Positions 1-7,862 of a DNA stretch of 16,496 nucleotides are shown here, piece after piece. The translations under genes were made by a program, and so were the position numbers. The notes below the pieces were generated by a model that saw only the letters and a program-made list of their open reading frames with translations, was not told the DNA's origin and did no database searches. The DNA is from Promethearchaeota archaeon. Lineage in GTDB: Archaea > Asgardarchaeota > Lokiarchaeia > Sigynarchaeales > SOKP01. Within the stretch, counting starts at the first letter, position 1, and each line of letters starts with the position of its first letter. Location of the stretch: NCBI GenBank assembly GCA_019057775.1, contig JAHLWT010000018.1, positions 1-16,496 of the forward strand, written 5' to 3'.

Positions 1-60
1 GTAAAAAAGTTAGGAATCGATTTTCATAAAATAATTGATATTATAACTCCTTATCAATAA
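1..60 (+). CDS. C-terminal tail of an upstream gene (partial, unidentified)
   Basis: Frame 1 is open from the first base to a TAA at 58-60, giving 19 residues ending in DIITPYQ. The other two forward frames meet stops within about 30 bases. The short peptide looks like a normal protein end, with mixed hydrophobic and charged residues, but it is too short to place in a family. It would lie 35 bases before the dehydrogenase alpha subunit on the same strand, so it may belong to the same transcription unit. A chance open frame of this length is possible. Confidence 0.35.
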   Translation, partial: VKKLGIDFHKIIDIITPYQ

Positions 61-67
61 TATCAAT
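34..67. promoter_or_regulatory. Perfect 11-bp inverted repeat before the dehydrogenase operon
   Basis: ATTGATATTAT at 34-44 is repeated exactly in inverted orientation at 57-67 as ATAATATCAAT, with a 12-base spacer. It overlaps the end of the upstream frame and lies 29 bases before the first ATG of the dehydrogenase. The left arm contains a TATA-like GATATTATAA at 37-46. It could be an operator over a promoter or an RNA hairpin ending the upstream transcript. The arms are AT-only apart from one G/C each, so a chance repeat in AT-rich DNA is not excluded. Confidence 0.35.
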
Positions 68-95
68 AAAAACAGATTATTTAACTTGATTCTAG

Positions 96-2180
96 ATGGA
101 AAACATAACCAAACACCCCATTCTGGAGATTCCCGATAAGCAGAATATAGAATTTAAATTTGACGGGAAACCTCTACATGGATTTGAGGGAATGGTTATA
201 TCTTCTGCTCTGTTTTTAAATAAAATTAAAATTTTTGGTCATCATGTAAAAGATGGCAGCCCTCAGGGATTATTTTGTGCGAATGGCCAGTGTTCACAGT
301 GTAATGTAATCGCCAATGGAGTTCCAGTTAAAGCATGTATGACGCCATTAACTGAAGGTATGGCAATTGAGAGTTGTAATGGATTACCCGAATTACCTTC
401 GGAAGATGATTGTGTTGAAGATAGAGATATAAATATAATAAACACTGATGTTCTTGTAATTGGAGGAGGTCCCGCAGGACTTTCTGCTACAAAAATTTTA
501 GGAGAAAATAATATTAATGTTATTTTAGTCGACGATAAATCAAGATTAGGTGGAAAATTAGTACTTCAAACTCATAAATTTTTTGGTTCTCAAGAAGATG
601 TATATGCGGGCACACGCGGTATAGAGATAGGAAATATTCTCGGAAATATAGTATCTAATCTTGATTCGGTAAAGATTTGGGTAAATAGTATAGTTATAGC
701 GATTTTTAGTGATGAGTTAGTTGGAATTATAAAAAACATGAATGAATATGTTTTGATTAAACCTAAGTACTTATTAATTGCAACTGGCGCCCGAGAAAAG
801 ATGCTAGTATTTCCCGGAAACACGCTTCCTGGAGTGTATGGCGCTGGGGCTTTTCAAACCTTGGTAAATCGAGATTTGATAAAAGCAGCGGAAAATGTAT
901 TCATTGTTGGAGGAGGTAATGTCGGGTTAATAGCAGGATATCACGCGATACAAGCGGGGATAAATGTTGTAGGTTTAGTTGAAGCATTATCCCAATGTGG
1001 AGGATATAAAGTTCATGAAGACAAATTAAAACGATTAGGCGTTCCTATCTATACGAACCATACGGTGATATCCGCAAACGGGCAAGATAAACTTGAATCC
1101 ATTACTATTGGGAAACTAACGGATAACTGGGACATCGAACCAGGATCCAAAAAAACATTTGCTTGTGATACTCTATTAATCGCAGTCGGATTAGATCCTG
1201 TCGATGAGTTTTACCATAAAGCGCAGCAATTTAATATCAGAGTATGGATTGCGGGTGACGCCCAAGAAATCGCTGAAGCTTCTGCAGCAATCTTTACGGG
1301 CAGAATTGAAGCATTAAAAATCTTAAAAGAAATTGGGATTCCAATTTCAGAGAATCTTGAAGAGTTAGAAGATTTTTCTAATTTAATGAAAGCAAAACCT
1401 CCAGATCCTGTTCAGACAGAAGTGATAGGAAAAGAAGAAGGAATATTTCCACTATTTCATTGTAATCAAGAAATACCGTGCAATCCCTGTGCGAGTGTGT
1501 GTCCTCAGCAGCAAATCAAAACAGTTGACGATTTGATTACCCAATTACCATATTTTATCGATGATCAAGATTGTATTGGCTGTGGAAAATGCGTAGCAGT
1601 TTGTCCAGGATTAGCTATCACTTTAGTTGATTACAGAAAAGACAAAAAATCTCCAGTAGTTACTTTTCCTTTAGAATTAACTTCTGAAAAGATTGAAATT
1701 AGTCGAACAGTCATGGTTGTTAGTAATGATGGGGAATTAGGAGAGTTTGAAGTTACTCGAGCACGATTTCTTAAAGAATTTCCCAAAACTCAATTAGTTT
1801 CAGTTAAATTGCCTTCAGAAATTGCTAAGATTGCAGTTGGTATTAAACTTATAAAATCAGGTTATACTGAGGAAATAGACCTTTATCAGCAACCATACAC
1901 CGATGATGATATTATAGTGTGTAGATGCGAAAGAGTTTCGGTAGGGGAGATACGTAAATGGATTCGTAATGGAGTATATGACTTTAACGAATTGAAAGCA
2001 TTAACTAAGGCTGGGATGGGAGCTTGTGGAGGAAAAACTTGTACCTCGCTAATTAATAGAATTTTCCGAGAAGAAGGGATAAAACAAGAAGATATTATTC
2101 CAGGCACTAAACGACCGTTATTTGTAGAAGTTCCTATGGGAGCATTCGCGGGAATAAAAACAAAGAAAGGAGGTAAATAA
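96..2180 (+). CDS. Amino/imino-acid dehydrogenase alpha subunit: 2Fe-2S / FAD-NAD / 4Fe-4S / BFD fusion (proline dehydrogenase PdhA / HcnAB / sarcosine oxidase alpha-like)
   Basis: This 694-residue protein is probably the electron-transfer subunit of a dye-linked L-proline, sarcosine or similar amino-acid dehydrogenase, working with the flavoprotein encoded next. Domains in order: an HcnA-type 2Fe-2S domain (about 15-100) with C61, C66, C69 and C81; a two-dinucleotide-binding flavin reductase (about 115-440) with GGGPAG at 123-128 and GGGNVG at 272-277; a ferredoxin-like insert (about 450-515) with C456, C462, C465, C469 and a classic C493, C496, C499, C503-Pro motif; and a C-terminal BFD-like 2Fe-2S domain with C609, C611, C644 and C649. 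In relatives such as HcnA/HcnB several of these domains are separate proteins, so this is an extended single chain. The start is the first in-frame ATG, and no strong ribosome site precedes it. Its 3' end carries the ribosome site of the next gene. Family and partnership are secure; the substrate is not determined, although the nearby ornithine/P5C genes favour proline. Confidence 0.82.
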   Translation: MENITKHPILEIPDKQNIEFKFDGKPLHGFEGMVISSALFLNKIKIFGHHVKDGSPQGLFCANGQCSQCNVIANGVPVKACMTPLTEGMAIESCNGLPELPSEDDCVEDRDINIINTDVLVIGGGPAGLSATKILGENNINVILVDDKSRLGGKLVLQTHKFFGSQEDVYAGTRGIEIGNILGNIVSNLDSVKIWVNSIVIAIFSDELVGIIKNMNEYVLIKPKYLLIATGAREKMLVFPGNTLPGVYGAGAFQTLVNRDLIKAAENVFIVGGGNVGLIAGYHAIQAGINVVGLVEALSQCGGYKVHEDKLKRLGVPIYTNHTVISANGQDKLESITIGKLTDNWDIEPGSKKTFACDTLLIAVGLDPVDEFYHKAQQFNIRVWIAGDAQEIAEASAAIFTGRIEALKILKEIGIPISENLEELEDFSNLMKAKPPDPVQTEVIGKEEGIFPLFHCNQEIPCNPCASVCPQQQIKTVDDLITQLPYFIDDQDCIGCGKCVAVCPGLAITLVDYRKDKKSPVVTFPLELTSEKIEISRTVMVVSNDGELGEFEVTRARFLKEFPKTQLVSVKLPSEIAKIAVGIKLIKSGYTEEIDLYQQPYTDDDIIVCRCERVSVGEIRKWIRNGVYDFNELKALTKAGMGACGGKTCTSLINRIFREEGIKQEDIIPGTKRPLFVEVPMGAFAGIKTKKGGK
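2166..2173 (+). promoter_or_regulatory. Strong Shine-Dalgarno deciding a TTG start
   Basis: AAAGGAGG with a following T lies inside the last codons of the alpha-subunit gene and ends 9 bases before TTG at 2183. It is the strongest ribosome site in the window. It fixes the start of the beta subunit, whose dinucleotide fold begins directly after this TTG, and it suggests translational coupling of the two genes. Confidence 0.7.
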
Positions 2181-2182
2181 TT

Positions 2183-3349
2183 TTGGGGGAATACGACGTT
2201 ATCATCATAGGAGCTGGAAGTATAGGCGTTCCAACTGCATTAGCTACCGCAAATGATGGATTAAATACATTAGTAATTGATTCTCTACCATCCGTTGCTC
2301 AAGCTGATAACAAACATGCTATTGGGGGCATAAGAGCAACTCATTCACATAAAGGGAAGATATGGATCTGCCAACGCTCTATTGAGATTTTCTCAAAATG
2401 GAAAGAAAACTATGGTGAGGATATTTGGTGGGAACAAGGAGGATATACTTTTCTAGCCTATACAGAGGAACATGAAAAACTATTGAAAGAGACAGTTAAC
2501 CTTCAGAAAGGCTTTGGTTTAAATATCAACTTTATAAATACTGAGCAGATACAGGAACTCATCCCAGGTATAAATAATGAGGGCCTTTTAGGTGGTACAT
2601 TTAGCCCTGAAGATGGGAATGCTTCACCTCTACTAGCCTTGCATTCATTTTTTCGTCAATCTCGAAATTTTGGTTGTGATTATAAATTTAATGAAAAAGT
2701 AATTGATATTCTCACAGAAAAACGGCAGATTGTTGGTATTAAAACGACAAAAGGCAAATATCGAACAAGAAATGTTATTAATTGCGCTGGGGGACAAGCG
2801 AGTGAAATTGGTGATATGGTTAACCTTCCGACTCCAATAAAACCAGACTCACATGAAGCAGGAATAACCGAACCTGTAAAAAAATTCTTTTCACCAATGG
2901 TTGTAGATATAAGACCGAATATTGATACGAAATTTGGGAACTCATTAAACTACTATTTCTATCAAAATAAAGAAGGAAAGATTTTGTTTTGTTTAACTCC
3001 AAATCCAAGTTTACCTGGATTAGATCGGCGTGAAACAAGCGCTTTTTTGCCACAAATTTCAAAAAGAATGGTACAGCTGTTACCGCGTTTGAGAAATATA
3101 AAAGTAAGACGAACATGGCGTGGGCTCTATCCTATGACCCCCGATGGAAATCCGATCGTTGGAAAAGTTGATGAAATCGAAGGGTATATTAATGCTGTTG
3201 GTATGTGTGGTCAGGGATTTATGTTAGGGCCGGGATTAGGAGAACTTCTCTCTCGTCTCTTAACAGATAAGATAAATTCAAGAGATAGAGAAATTTTAGA
3301 GACTTTTTCTCATAATCGCGATTTTGGGAGAGAAGAAGAATTAAAATAA
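2183..3349 (+). CDS. FAD-dependent amino/imino-acid dehydrogenase beta subunit (DAO family; PdhB / HcnC / sarcosine oxidase beta-like)
   Basis: This 388-residue flavoprotein of the D-amino-acid oxidase (DAO) family is the probable substrate-oxidising subunit. It would remove two electrons from a secondary or primary amino acid and pass them to the iron-sulfur alpha subunit. The N-terminus has a Rossmann FAD motif (GAGSIG at 10-15 after a run of hydrophobic residues), an acidic residue closing the second strand, and the family's histidine/glycine-rich IGGIRATHSH stretch near 47-56. The C-terminus carries the second flavin-contacting region (GMCGQGFMLGPG, about 347-358). Length fits PdhB/HcnC (about 380-420). 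The TTG start is supported by an AAAGGAGGT site. The gene follows the alpha subunit by 2 bases. By analogy with Thermococcus proline dehydrogenase, proline to pyrroline-5-carboxylate is the favoured reaction, but glycine, sarcosine, hydroxyproline or D-amino acids are possible. Confidence 0.8.
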   Translation: MGEYDVIIIGAGSIGVPTALATANDGLNTLVIDSLPSVAQADNKHAIGGIRATHSHKGKIWICQRSIEIFSKWKENYGEDIWWEQGGYTFLAYTEEHEKLLKETVNLQKGFGLNINFINTEQIQELIPGINNEGLLGGTFSPEDGNASPLLALHSFFRQSRNFGCDYKFNEKVIDILTEKRQIVGIKTTKGKYRTRNVINCAGGQASEIGDMVNLPTPIKPDSHEAGITEPVKKFFSPMVVDIRPNIDTKFGNSLNYYFYQNKEGKILFCLTPNPSLPGLDRRETSAFLPQISKRMVQLLPRLRNIKVRRTWRGLYPMTPDGNPIVGKVDEIEGYINAVGMCGQGFMLGPGLGELLSRLLTDKINSRDREILETFSHNRDFGREEELK

Positions 3350-3448
3350 GATATTAAAAAAGATAAGTACATTATTAGGTTATTGTTAAATATTTTTTGA
3401 CTAAATTAATTAATTTCTTAAAAATTACATGTTTTAAGGGGATAAATT

Positions 3449-4629
3449 ATGAAAATATTTTTGAGCTATTCAAGTAGTGACGCGGCTGATTATAAAATCG
3501 AAGAAATTGTTAACTTTTTAGAATTTCAAGATGATATTAAACGAGTTTATTATTGGGCACGAGATACTAAAGGAGGGGAGTCATTTGATGATTACATGAG
3601 GAACAATATTAAAATAAGTGATTTAGTAGTGGTTCTATTTACATATAATTCGAAAGGTTCAGTTCCTGTCCTCGAGGAGATAGGTATGGCAAAAGCATTT
3701 CAAAAACGTATTATGCCCGTTTTTGATAAAATTGAAAATATTGTTGCTGACATACAATCAAGTCGAGGAGTACGATTTATTCCTAATTTTCGAATGTTTT
3801 GCGAAGATTTGTACCATAAAATAACAGGAAAGAAAGCAAAATTTAAGGAATCTGACCCTATTTTAGAATTTCGAAATGAAATGCGCAAAACGTTTAAATT
3901 TAACAAATCATCTTATGTTGAACCTGAACTTAGAGATGTTACAGAAGTCTATAAAGAAGAGGAGAAGAGTGAAAAGAAGCTCCCCTTGATCAGTTATCGG
4001 ATCTTCAAATTTATTTTGTTTGACCCTATTAATCGAGGTTCAGTTAATGTAGTAACAGCACCACCGCATTCAGGGAAATCAATTTTTCTATTTTCTTTGA
4101 AACATGACATTCTTCATCAAGAACCTCTTGCAAGTTTTATTCCATTCTTCATAGATGCTGAAAATTTGAAAGATGATTCCCGTGATCTTTTTCATCGGTT
4201 TTACGATTATTTATTACCTAATACAAAGGACAGGTATTTAGAGAACTTCAAAATGGTTATTAAATCCGGGAAAGCTGTTATTCTTTTGGATGGTCTTAGC
4301 AAAAACACAAATCCAGAAAAACTCCTTGAAAAACTCCACAATTTTGTCCTTCGAACAATGCACGAATTATAATAACCTGTAGACCAGTTATTCATGAATT
4401 GGTACGAAAATCTCCTGAAATAAAAGAGAAAGCCCATTTATACAATTTAAATTCATTTAAATCTTCCTCACTTTATGAATGGGTTGTCCTTAACAAGAAT
4501 AATTACGAACAAACTCGACAACATCAAGCCAGGACAATCTATTTAATATTGAGGGAGAGGGTCAAAATTATAGAAGAAAAAGGAGAAAAAATTGTTCTAC
4601 CTTCACTAATGCAGGAATTTACAATGTAA
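3449..4629 (+). pseudogene. TIR domain - STAND/NACHT-like NTPase, frameshifted
   Basis: Residues 1-130 form a TIR domain: the first strand and loop are FLSYSSSD (4-11), and S71 with E77 fit the SxPVxxE form of the catalytic-glutamate helix seen in NAD-cleaving TIR proteins. A P-loop NTPase follows, with Walker A APPHSGKS (204-211) and Walker B ILLDG ending near D281. Reading frame 2 stops at 4370-4372. The adjacent frame immediately continues with NARIIITCRP (4357-4386), the expected sensor-like strand, and runs to a stop at 4627-4629. Adding one A in the ACAAT around 4355-4359 would join the frames as FVLRTNARIIITCRP. The repaired protein would be about 394 residues, short for a STAND protein and lacking an obvious C-terminal repeat sensor, so the 3' end may also be lost. 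A good ribosome site (AAGGGG, 3436-3441) precedes the ATG. Such proteins usually act in anti-phage or stress-triggered NAD depletion. The break may be a true mutation or a sequencing error. Confidence 0.75.
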
Positions 4630-4630
4630 A

Positions 4631-4652
4631 TTCTATTTATTATTGAATAGAA
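4631..4652. repeat. Small stem-loop after the TIR-NTPase gene
   Basis: TTCTATT (4631-4637) pairs with AATAGAA (4646-4652) across an 8-base loop, two bases after the stop at 4629. An A-run follows rather than a T-run, so it is not a standard terminator on the plus strand. It may be a weak RNA end structure or a chance pairing in AT-rich DNA. Confidence 0.2.
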
Positions 4653-4756
4653 AAAAATTTGACTAAGACATAAAAAATAGAGAACCATCATAAATTTTAT
4701 TTGATCTTGTATTTTACTATTTAATTGATATTATTAATTTTAGAAAGGAATTAGAA

Positions 4757-5689
4757 ATGGTACGACATCTATTAAAGATCACAGATTTTTCTAAAGAAGA
4801 ATGCCTAAAGATAATTAATACAGCTATAGAATTAAAAGCTAAACCTGAGAATTTTAGTTCTTTACTTAGAGGTGAAACTCTCTTAATGTTATTTGAAAAA
4901 CCATCCTTAAGAACTCGAATATCTTTTGAAACTGGAATGCAACAATTAGGAGGGCATGCGATATTTTATTCTATAAAAGATTCGCCTCTCGGAAAGAAAG
5001 AAAATATTAGTGATACTGCTAAGGTAGCTTCAAGATTTGTGAATATAATTGCTGCTCGGGTTTTTAAGAGGCAAGATATTTGGGATCTTGCTAAATATGC
5101 TGATGTTCCTGTAATTAATATGCTAGATGATTTTGCTCACCCATGCCAGATTCTCGGAGACTTTCAGACTATTAAAGAAAAATTAGGTCAGTTGGATAGC
5201 ATGAAGCTTTCATATTTTGGTGATGCATATAATAACGTAACTTATGACCTTATGAGAATGTCTGCTATGTTTGGATGGAGTATGGATGTGGCTTGTCCAA
5301 ATGGCCCTAGATATTCCCCAGAACAAATCGTATTAGATGAAGTAGCTAAACTTTCTGAACACACAGGGGCTAATGTAAAAGTAGTTCATGAGGCCATAGA
5401 AGCAGCAAGAAACGCGGATGTTATCTATACCGATAGTTGGATGAGCTATGGAATACCACAAGAACAAGAAGAAGAACGAAAAAAAGTTTTTATGCCTTAT
5501 CAAGTAACTTTGCCTGTTATGGAAGCTGCGAAATCTGATGCAATCTTCATGAATTGCTTACCAGCAATGAGAGAATATGAGCAAACTACGGATGTGATTG
5601 ATGGGCCCCAATCAATCGTGTTCGATCAAGCTGAAAATAGGTTACATATTCAAAAAGCAATCATGCTTTTTTTACGCAATAAATTTTAG
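4757..5689 (+). CDS. argF: Ornithine carbamoyltransferase
   Basis: This cytoplasmic enzyme interconverts ornithine plus carbamoyl phosphate with citrulline plus phosphate. The 310 residues match the usual family length. Carbamoyl-phosphate motifs are clear: SLRTR at 50-54, HPCQ at 128-131, and the C-terminal NCLPA at 266-270. The ornithine-binding loop region is DSWMSYG at 226-232. Two positions differ from the commonest forms: SYG replaces SMG, and NCLP replaces HCLP. A related carbamoyltransferase (for example putrescine-specific) is therefore a minor alternative. AAAGGA at 4744-4749 supports the ATG. The presence of carbamate kinase 3 kb downstream and ornithine aminotransferase further on suggests a catabolic direction (citrulline breakdown with ATP formation). 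Biosynthetic use in arginine synthesis cannot be excluded, since no other arg genes are in view. Confidence 0.88.
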   Translation: MVRHLLKITDFSKEECLKIINTAIELKAKPENFSSLLRGETLLMLFEKPSLRTRISFETGMQQLGGHAIFYSIKDSPLGKKENISDTAKVASRFVNIIAARVFKRQDIWDLAKYADVPVINMLDDFAHPCQILGDFQTIKEKLGQLDSMKLSYFGDAYNNVTYDLMRMSAMFGWSMDVACPNGPRYSPEQIVLDEVAKLSEHTGANVKVVHEAIEAARNADVIYTDSWMSYGIPQEQEEERKKVFMPYQVTLPVMEAAKSDAIFMNCLPAMREYEQTTDVIDGPQSIVFDQAENRLHIQKAIMLFLRNKF

Positions 5690-5704
5690 AAATTATATAA
5701 ACTT

Positions 5705-7591
5705 TTAAAGAAATAATTCAATTTGGTTAAGATAAAACTCGGCAAGCTTAATCCATTTTTGTTTTGTATCAAGATCAAACAACGGGTCATTTGATAGTTC
5801 CATTCCTTTTAAAATATTATCACTTGCTAAATCATTCTTTTCAAGTTCAAAATAACATATTCCTAACTTAATAAAAGTCTGATAAATATACCAATCATCA
5901 CTCGCTAATTCTAATGTTCGTTGAAATTCTTTGGCAGCTTCTCCATAGTCTTCAAAATACATGAGAATTTCTCCATAAGTATCATGATACATTGCATTAT
6001 CAGGAATATGATCAACGAGATCTTGAATAAGGTCCTGAGCTTCTTCTCTTCTTCCTAAATATTGAAGCCAATAGGCTTTAAAATTAAGTAGATCATTATT
6101 TTCGGGAAATTTTCCAATTAATTCATTGATAATCTCTAAACCCACTCCAAGAGCTTTCATGCTCTTTAGAACTGAGGCTTTCTTCATTTTTATATCCAAT
6201 TCTCTTTCAGGAAAAATAGCGATCATCTCATCTAATAAACTCAAGGCATCATCATACTGATTATAGTATATTAATATTGTTAATTTCGAATTATATAAAT
6301 CAAGATTTTTTAGATTCTTTTTAATTTCCGTGTCAAGTCTTTTAATTTGTTCTTCAAATTGACCTTTGAATGCCTCCACATTTTGTGATTGAAATATTTC
6401 TGGTATATCTTGCCATATTATTCCTTCCAGTTTATCTTCTGCTTTTTTAAATTCTCTTTTAGCCTCGATTTTATATGCCAAATAATTTATGTATTCTGGT
6501 AAAAACTCTTTCAGTGAATCTTTTAAACCGTTATTAAATATGATTTCGCAAACATCAGCTAAGATATGATCTAAAGTGGAAGTTAGGTCTACTGTTTTTG
6601 AGAACAACTTGCTTAAATAAGTAAATTTAGCAATATAATCTTCAGTAATCGCTCGAAACATGATCTCTAATCGTTCATTTTCTTGAAAGTAATAATAATT
6701 ATCTGCCGAGATTCCTAATTTGAAGTATTTTATAGCAAATTTGTTATTGTCTATAATTTCATCTACATAATATTCTAGTTTTGACTTTTTGATTTCATAT
6801 TCGTCTGAAAAATCTTTGAAGGAAATATACTCAGGATAGTGATTAGGATGGTTCATTGAGATAAAGAGCACAATTTTATCAAAATCTTCCTCATCAGTCA
6901 ACACAACCTCAACCCTACTATAATCTAATTTTAGGATATTACTGAGATATCTAAACTGGAGATCTTCATCTTCAATTCTGTATTTAGTGAAAAATTTTCT
7001 GGTTTTTTTTGTAACGTCTTCAATCCTTTTAGTTTCTCCATTCAAAATCGACTGTCTGTCTAAATCATAAATTTGTAACATATTTGAATACTCTGCTTTA
7101 CCTGATCTGGTAATCCGATATTCCTTATCCTCTTTTTTTATAAAATTCTGATCAATTAAGAGATTTAAATTTTTTGATAAAGATGATTGATTAATAGAAA
7201 GAGGTTCTTCAAGAAAATCAGACCACCTGCAATAGTTATTATTGAAAACCATCCAGAGAATCCAGTGATCATAGTTTCTCCTCCTTGTAATTATTTTTGG
7301 AGGATAATTTAATTTCTTTTTCTTCTCAGTTTCTTTAGATTTTTCATGAAATCGCTTTTTACCTTCGGGTGTTATCTTATAATGCCCTCTAGCATAATTA
7401 TCAACATACCCTTTACTCTTTAAAATTGATAAATATTTTGATAGAGTAGATAGGCGAAACTCCAATGGAGGACCAGTAAAGTTAGACCATTCACACGAGT
7501 CATTATTGGAGAGCATCCATAGAATTATGAATTCAAAATCTTTTTTTATAGGGCTAATTATCTTTTCAGGGGGATATATTATGCTACTCAT
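5705..7591 (-). CDS. Tandem winged-helix / TPR protein, probable transcription regulator
   Basis: The ATG at 7591 gives 628 residues. Two similar winged-helix domains lie at about 15-83 and 98-172. They share an internal duplication (ILWMLSNN...CEWSNF and ILWMVFNN...CRWSDF), each followed by a SxLSKxLxxL recognition helix and a YKIT/YRIT wing. A central all-alpha and mixed region (about 180-400) may hold a third, degenerate winged helix (around YPEYISFKDF). The last about 230 residues are helical repeats with TPR spacing and motifs (for example KAYWLQYLGRREEAQ, YGEILMYFEDYGEAAKEF). No enzymatic motif was seen. The protein probably binds DNA and assembles with a protein partner through the TPRs. 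A GTG at 7618 would add nine residues but falls only about 10 bases from the likely TATA box, so the ATG is preferred. It is convergent with the carbamoyltransferase gene and divergent from the GTPase gene. Confidence 0.7.
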   Translation of the reverse strand: MSSIIYPPEKIISPIKKDFEFIILWMLSNNDSCEWSNFTGPPLEFRLSTLSKYLSILKSKGYVDNYARGHYKITPEGKKRFHEKSKETEKKKKLNYPPKIITRRRNYDHWILWMVFNNNYCRWSDFLEEPLSINQSSLSKNLNLLIDQNFIKKEDKEYRITRSGKAEYSNMLQIYDLDRQSILNGETKRIEDVTKKTRKFFTKYRIEDEDLQFRYLSNILKLDYSRVEVVLTDEEDFDKIVLFISMNHPNHYPEYISFKDFSDEYEIKKSKLEYYVDEIIDNNKFAIKYFKLGISADNYYYFQENERLEIMFRAITEDYIAKFTYLSKLFSKTVDLTSTLDHILADVCEIIFNNGLKDSLKEFLPEYINYLAYKIEAKREFKKAEDKLEGIIWQDIPEIFQSQNVEAFKGQFEEQIKRLDTEIKKNLKNLDLYNSKLTILIYYNQYDDALSLLDEMIAIFPERELDIKMKKASVLKSMKALGVGLEIINELIGKFPENNDLLNFKAYWLQYLGRREEAQDLIQDLVDHIPDNAMYHDTYGEILMYFEDYGEAAKEFQRTLELASDDWYIYQTFIKLGICYFELEKNDLASDNILKGMELSNDPLFDLDTKQKWIKLAEFYLNQIELFL

Positions 7592-7623
7592 AATTATTGT
7601 ATTAACACCTTTTACCACTGTTC

Positions 7624-7644
7624 TAATATAAAACTAGTAGTTTT
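7624..7644 (-). promoter_or_regulatory. TATA box overlapped by a palindrome (putative operator)
   Basis: On the minus strand TTTTATATTA occupies 7633-7624, about 35 bases before the ATG at 7591, which predicts a transcription start near 7602 and a very short leader. The palindrome AAAACT-AGT-AGTTTT (7630-7644) overlaps the upstream side of this box. Its core CTAGTAGT (7634-7641) recurs inverted as ACTACTAG at 7727-7734 in the same intergenic region, nearer the GTPase gene. This arrangement suits repression by a DNA-binding protein, perhaps the winged-helix protein itself, but that link is inference. Confidence 0.4.
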
Positions 7645-7788
7645 TTTTATAAATTAAATTTTCCGATAGATTCGAACTTCGCCGAAAATTCTTAAGTAAA
7701 AAATATGATTTCGAAGTAAAACTTATACTACTAGAATTTCAAATGCTTATTTTACTCATCAATTAGTTCTCTTTTGATAATATTATCC

Positions 7789-7804
7789 AAAAATTATATA
7801 TTAA
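7789..7804 (+). promoter_or_regulatory. Probable archaeal promoter of the small GTPase gene
   Basis: AAAAATTATATATTAA contains a consensus-like TATA box (TTATATAT, 7794-7801) preceded by an A-run that could act as BRE. Transcription would begin near 7825, leaving about 38 bases before the preferred ATG at 7863, or about 17 before a TTG at 7842. AAGTAAAA occurs twice upstream (around 7694 and 7715), and an ACTACTAG copy lies at 7727-7734. Confidence 0.35.
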
Positions 7805-7862
7805 TAAAAATCTAATCTTCTTTTAAAGAAAATAAATTCATTTGATTTTTGCGAAGACTATA

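Noticed and set aside
4350..4372. Programmed frameshift in the TIR-NTPase gene
   Set aside because: There is no slippery heptamer or following structure at the junction; a simple one-base loss in an A-run explains it.
7592..7618. GTG start for the winged-helix/TPR protein
   Set aside because: It lies about 10 bases from the likely TATA box, upstream of the predicted transcription start; the ATG at 7591 fits better.
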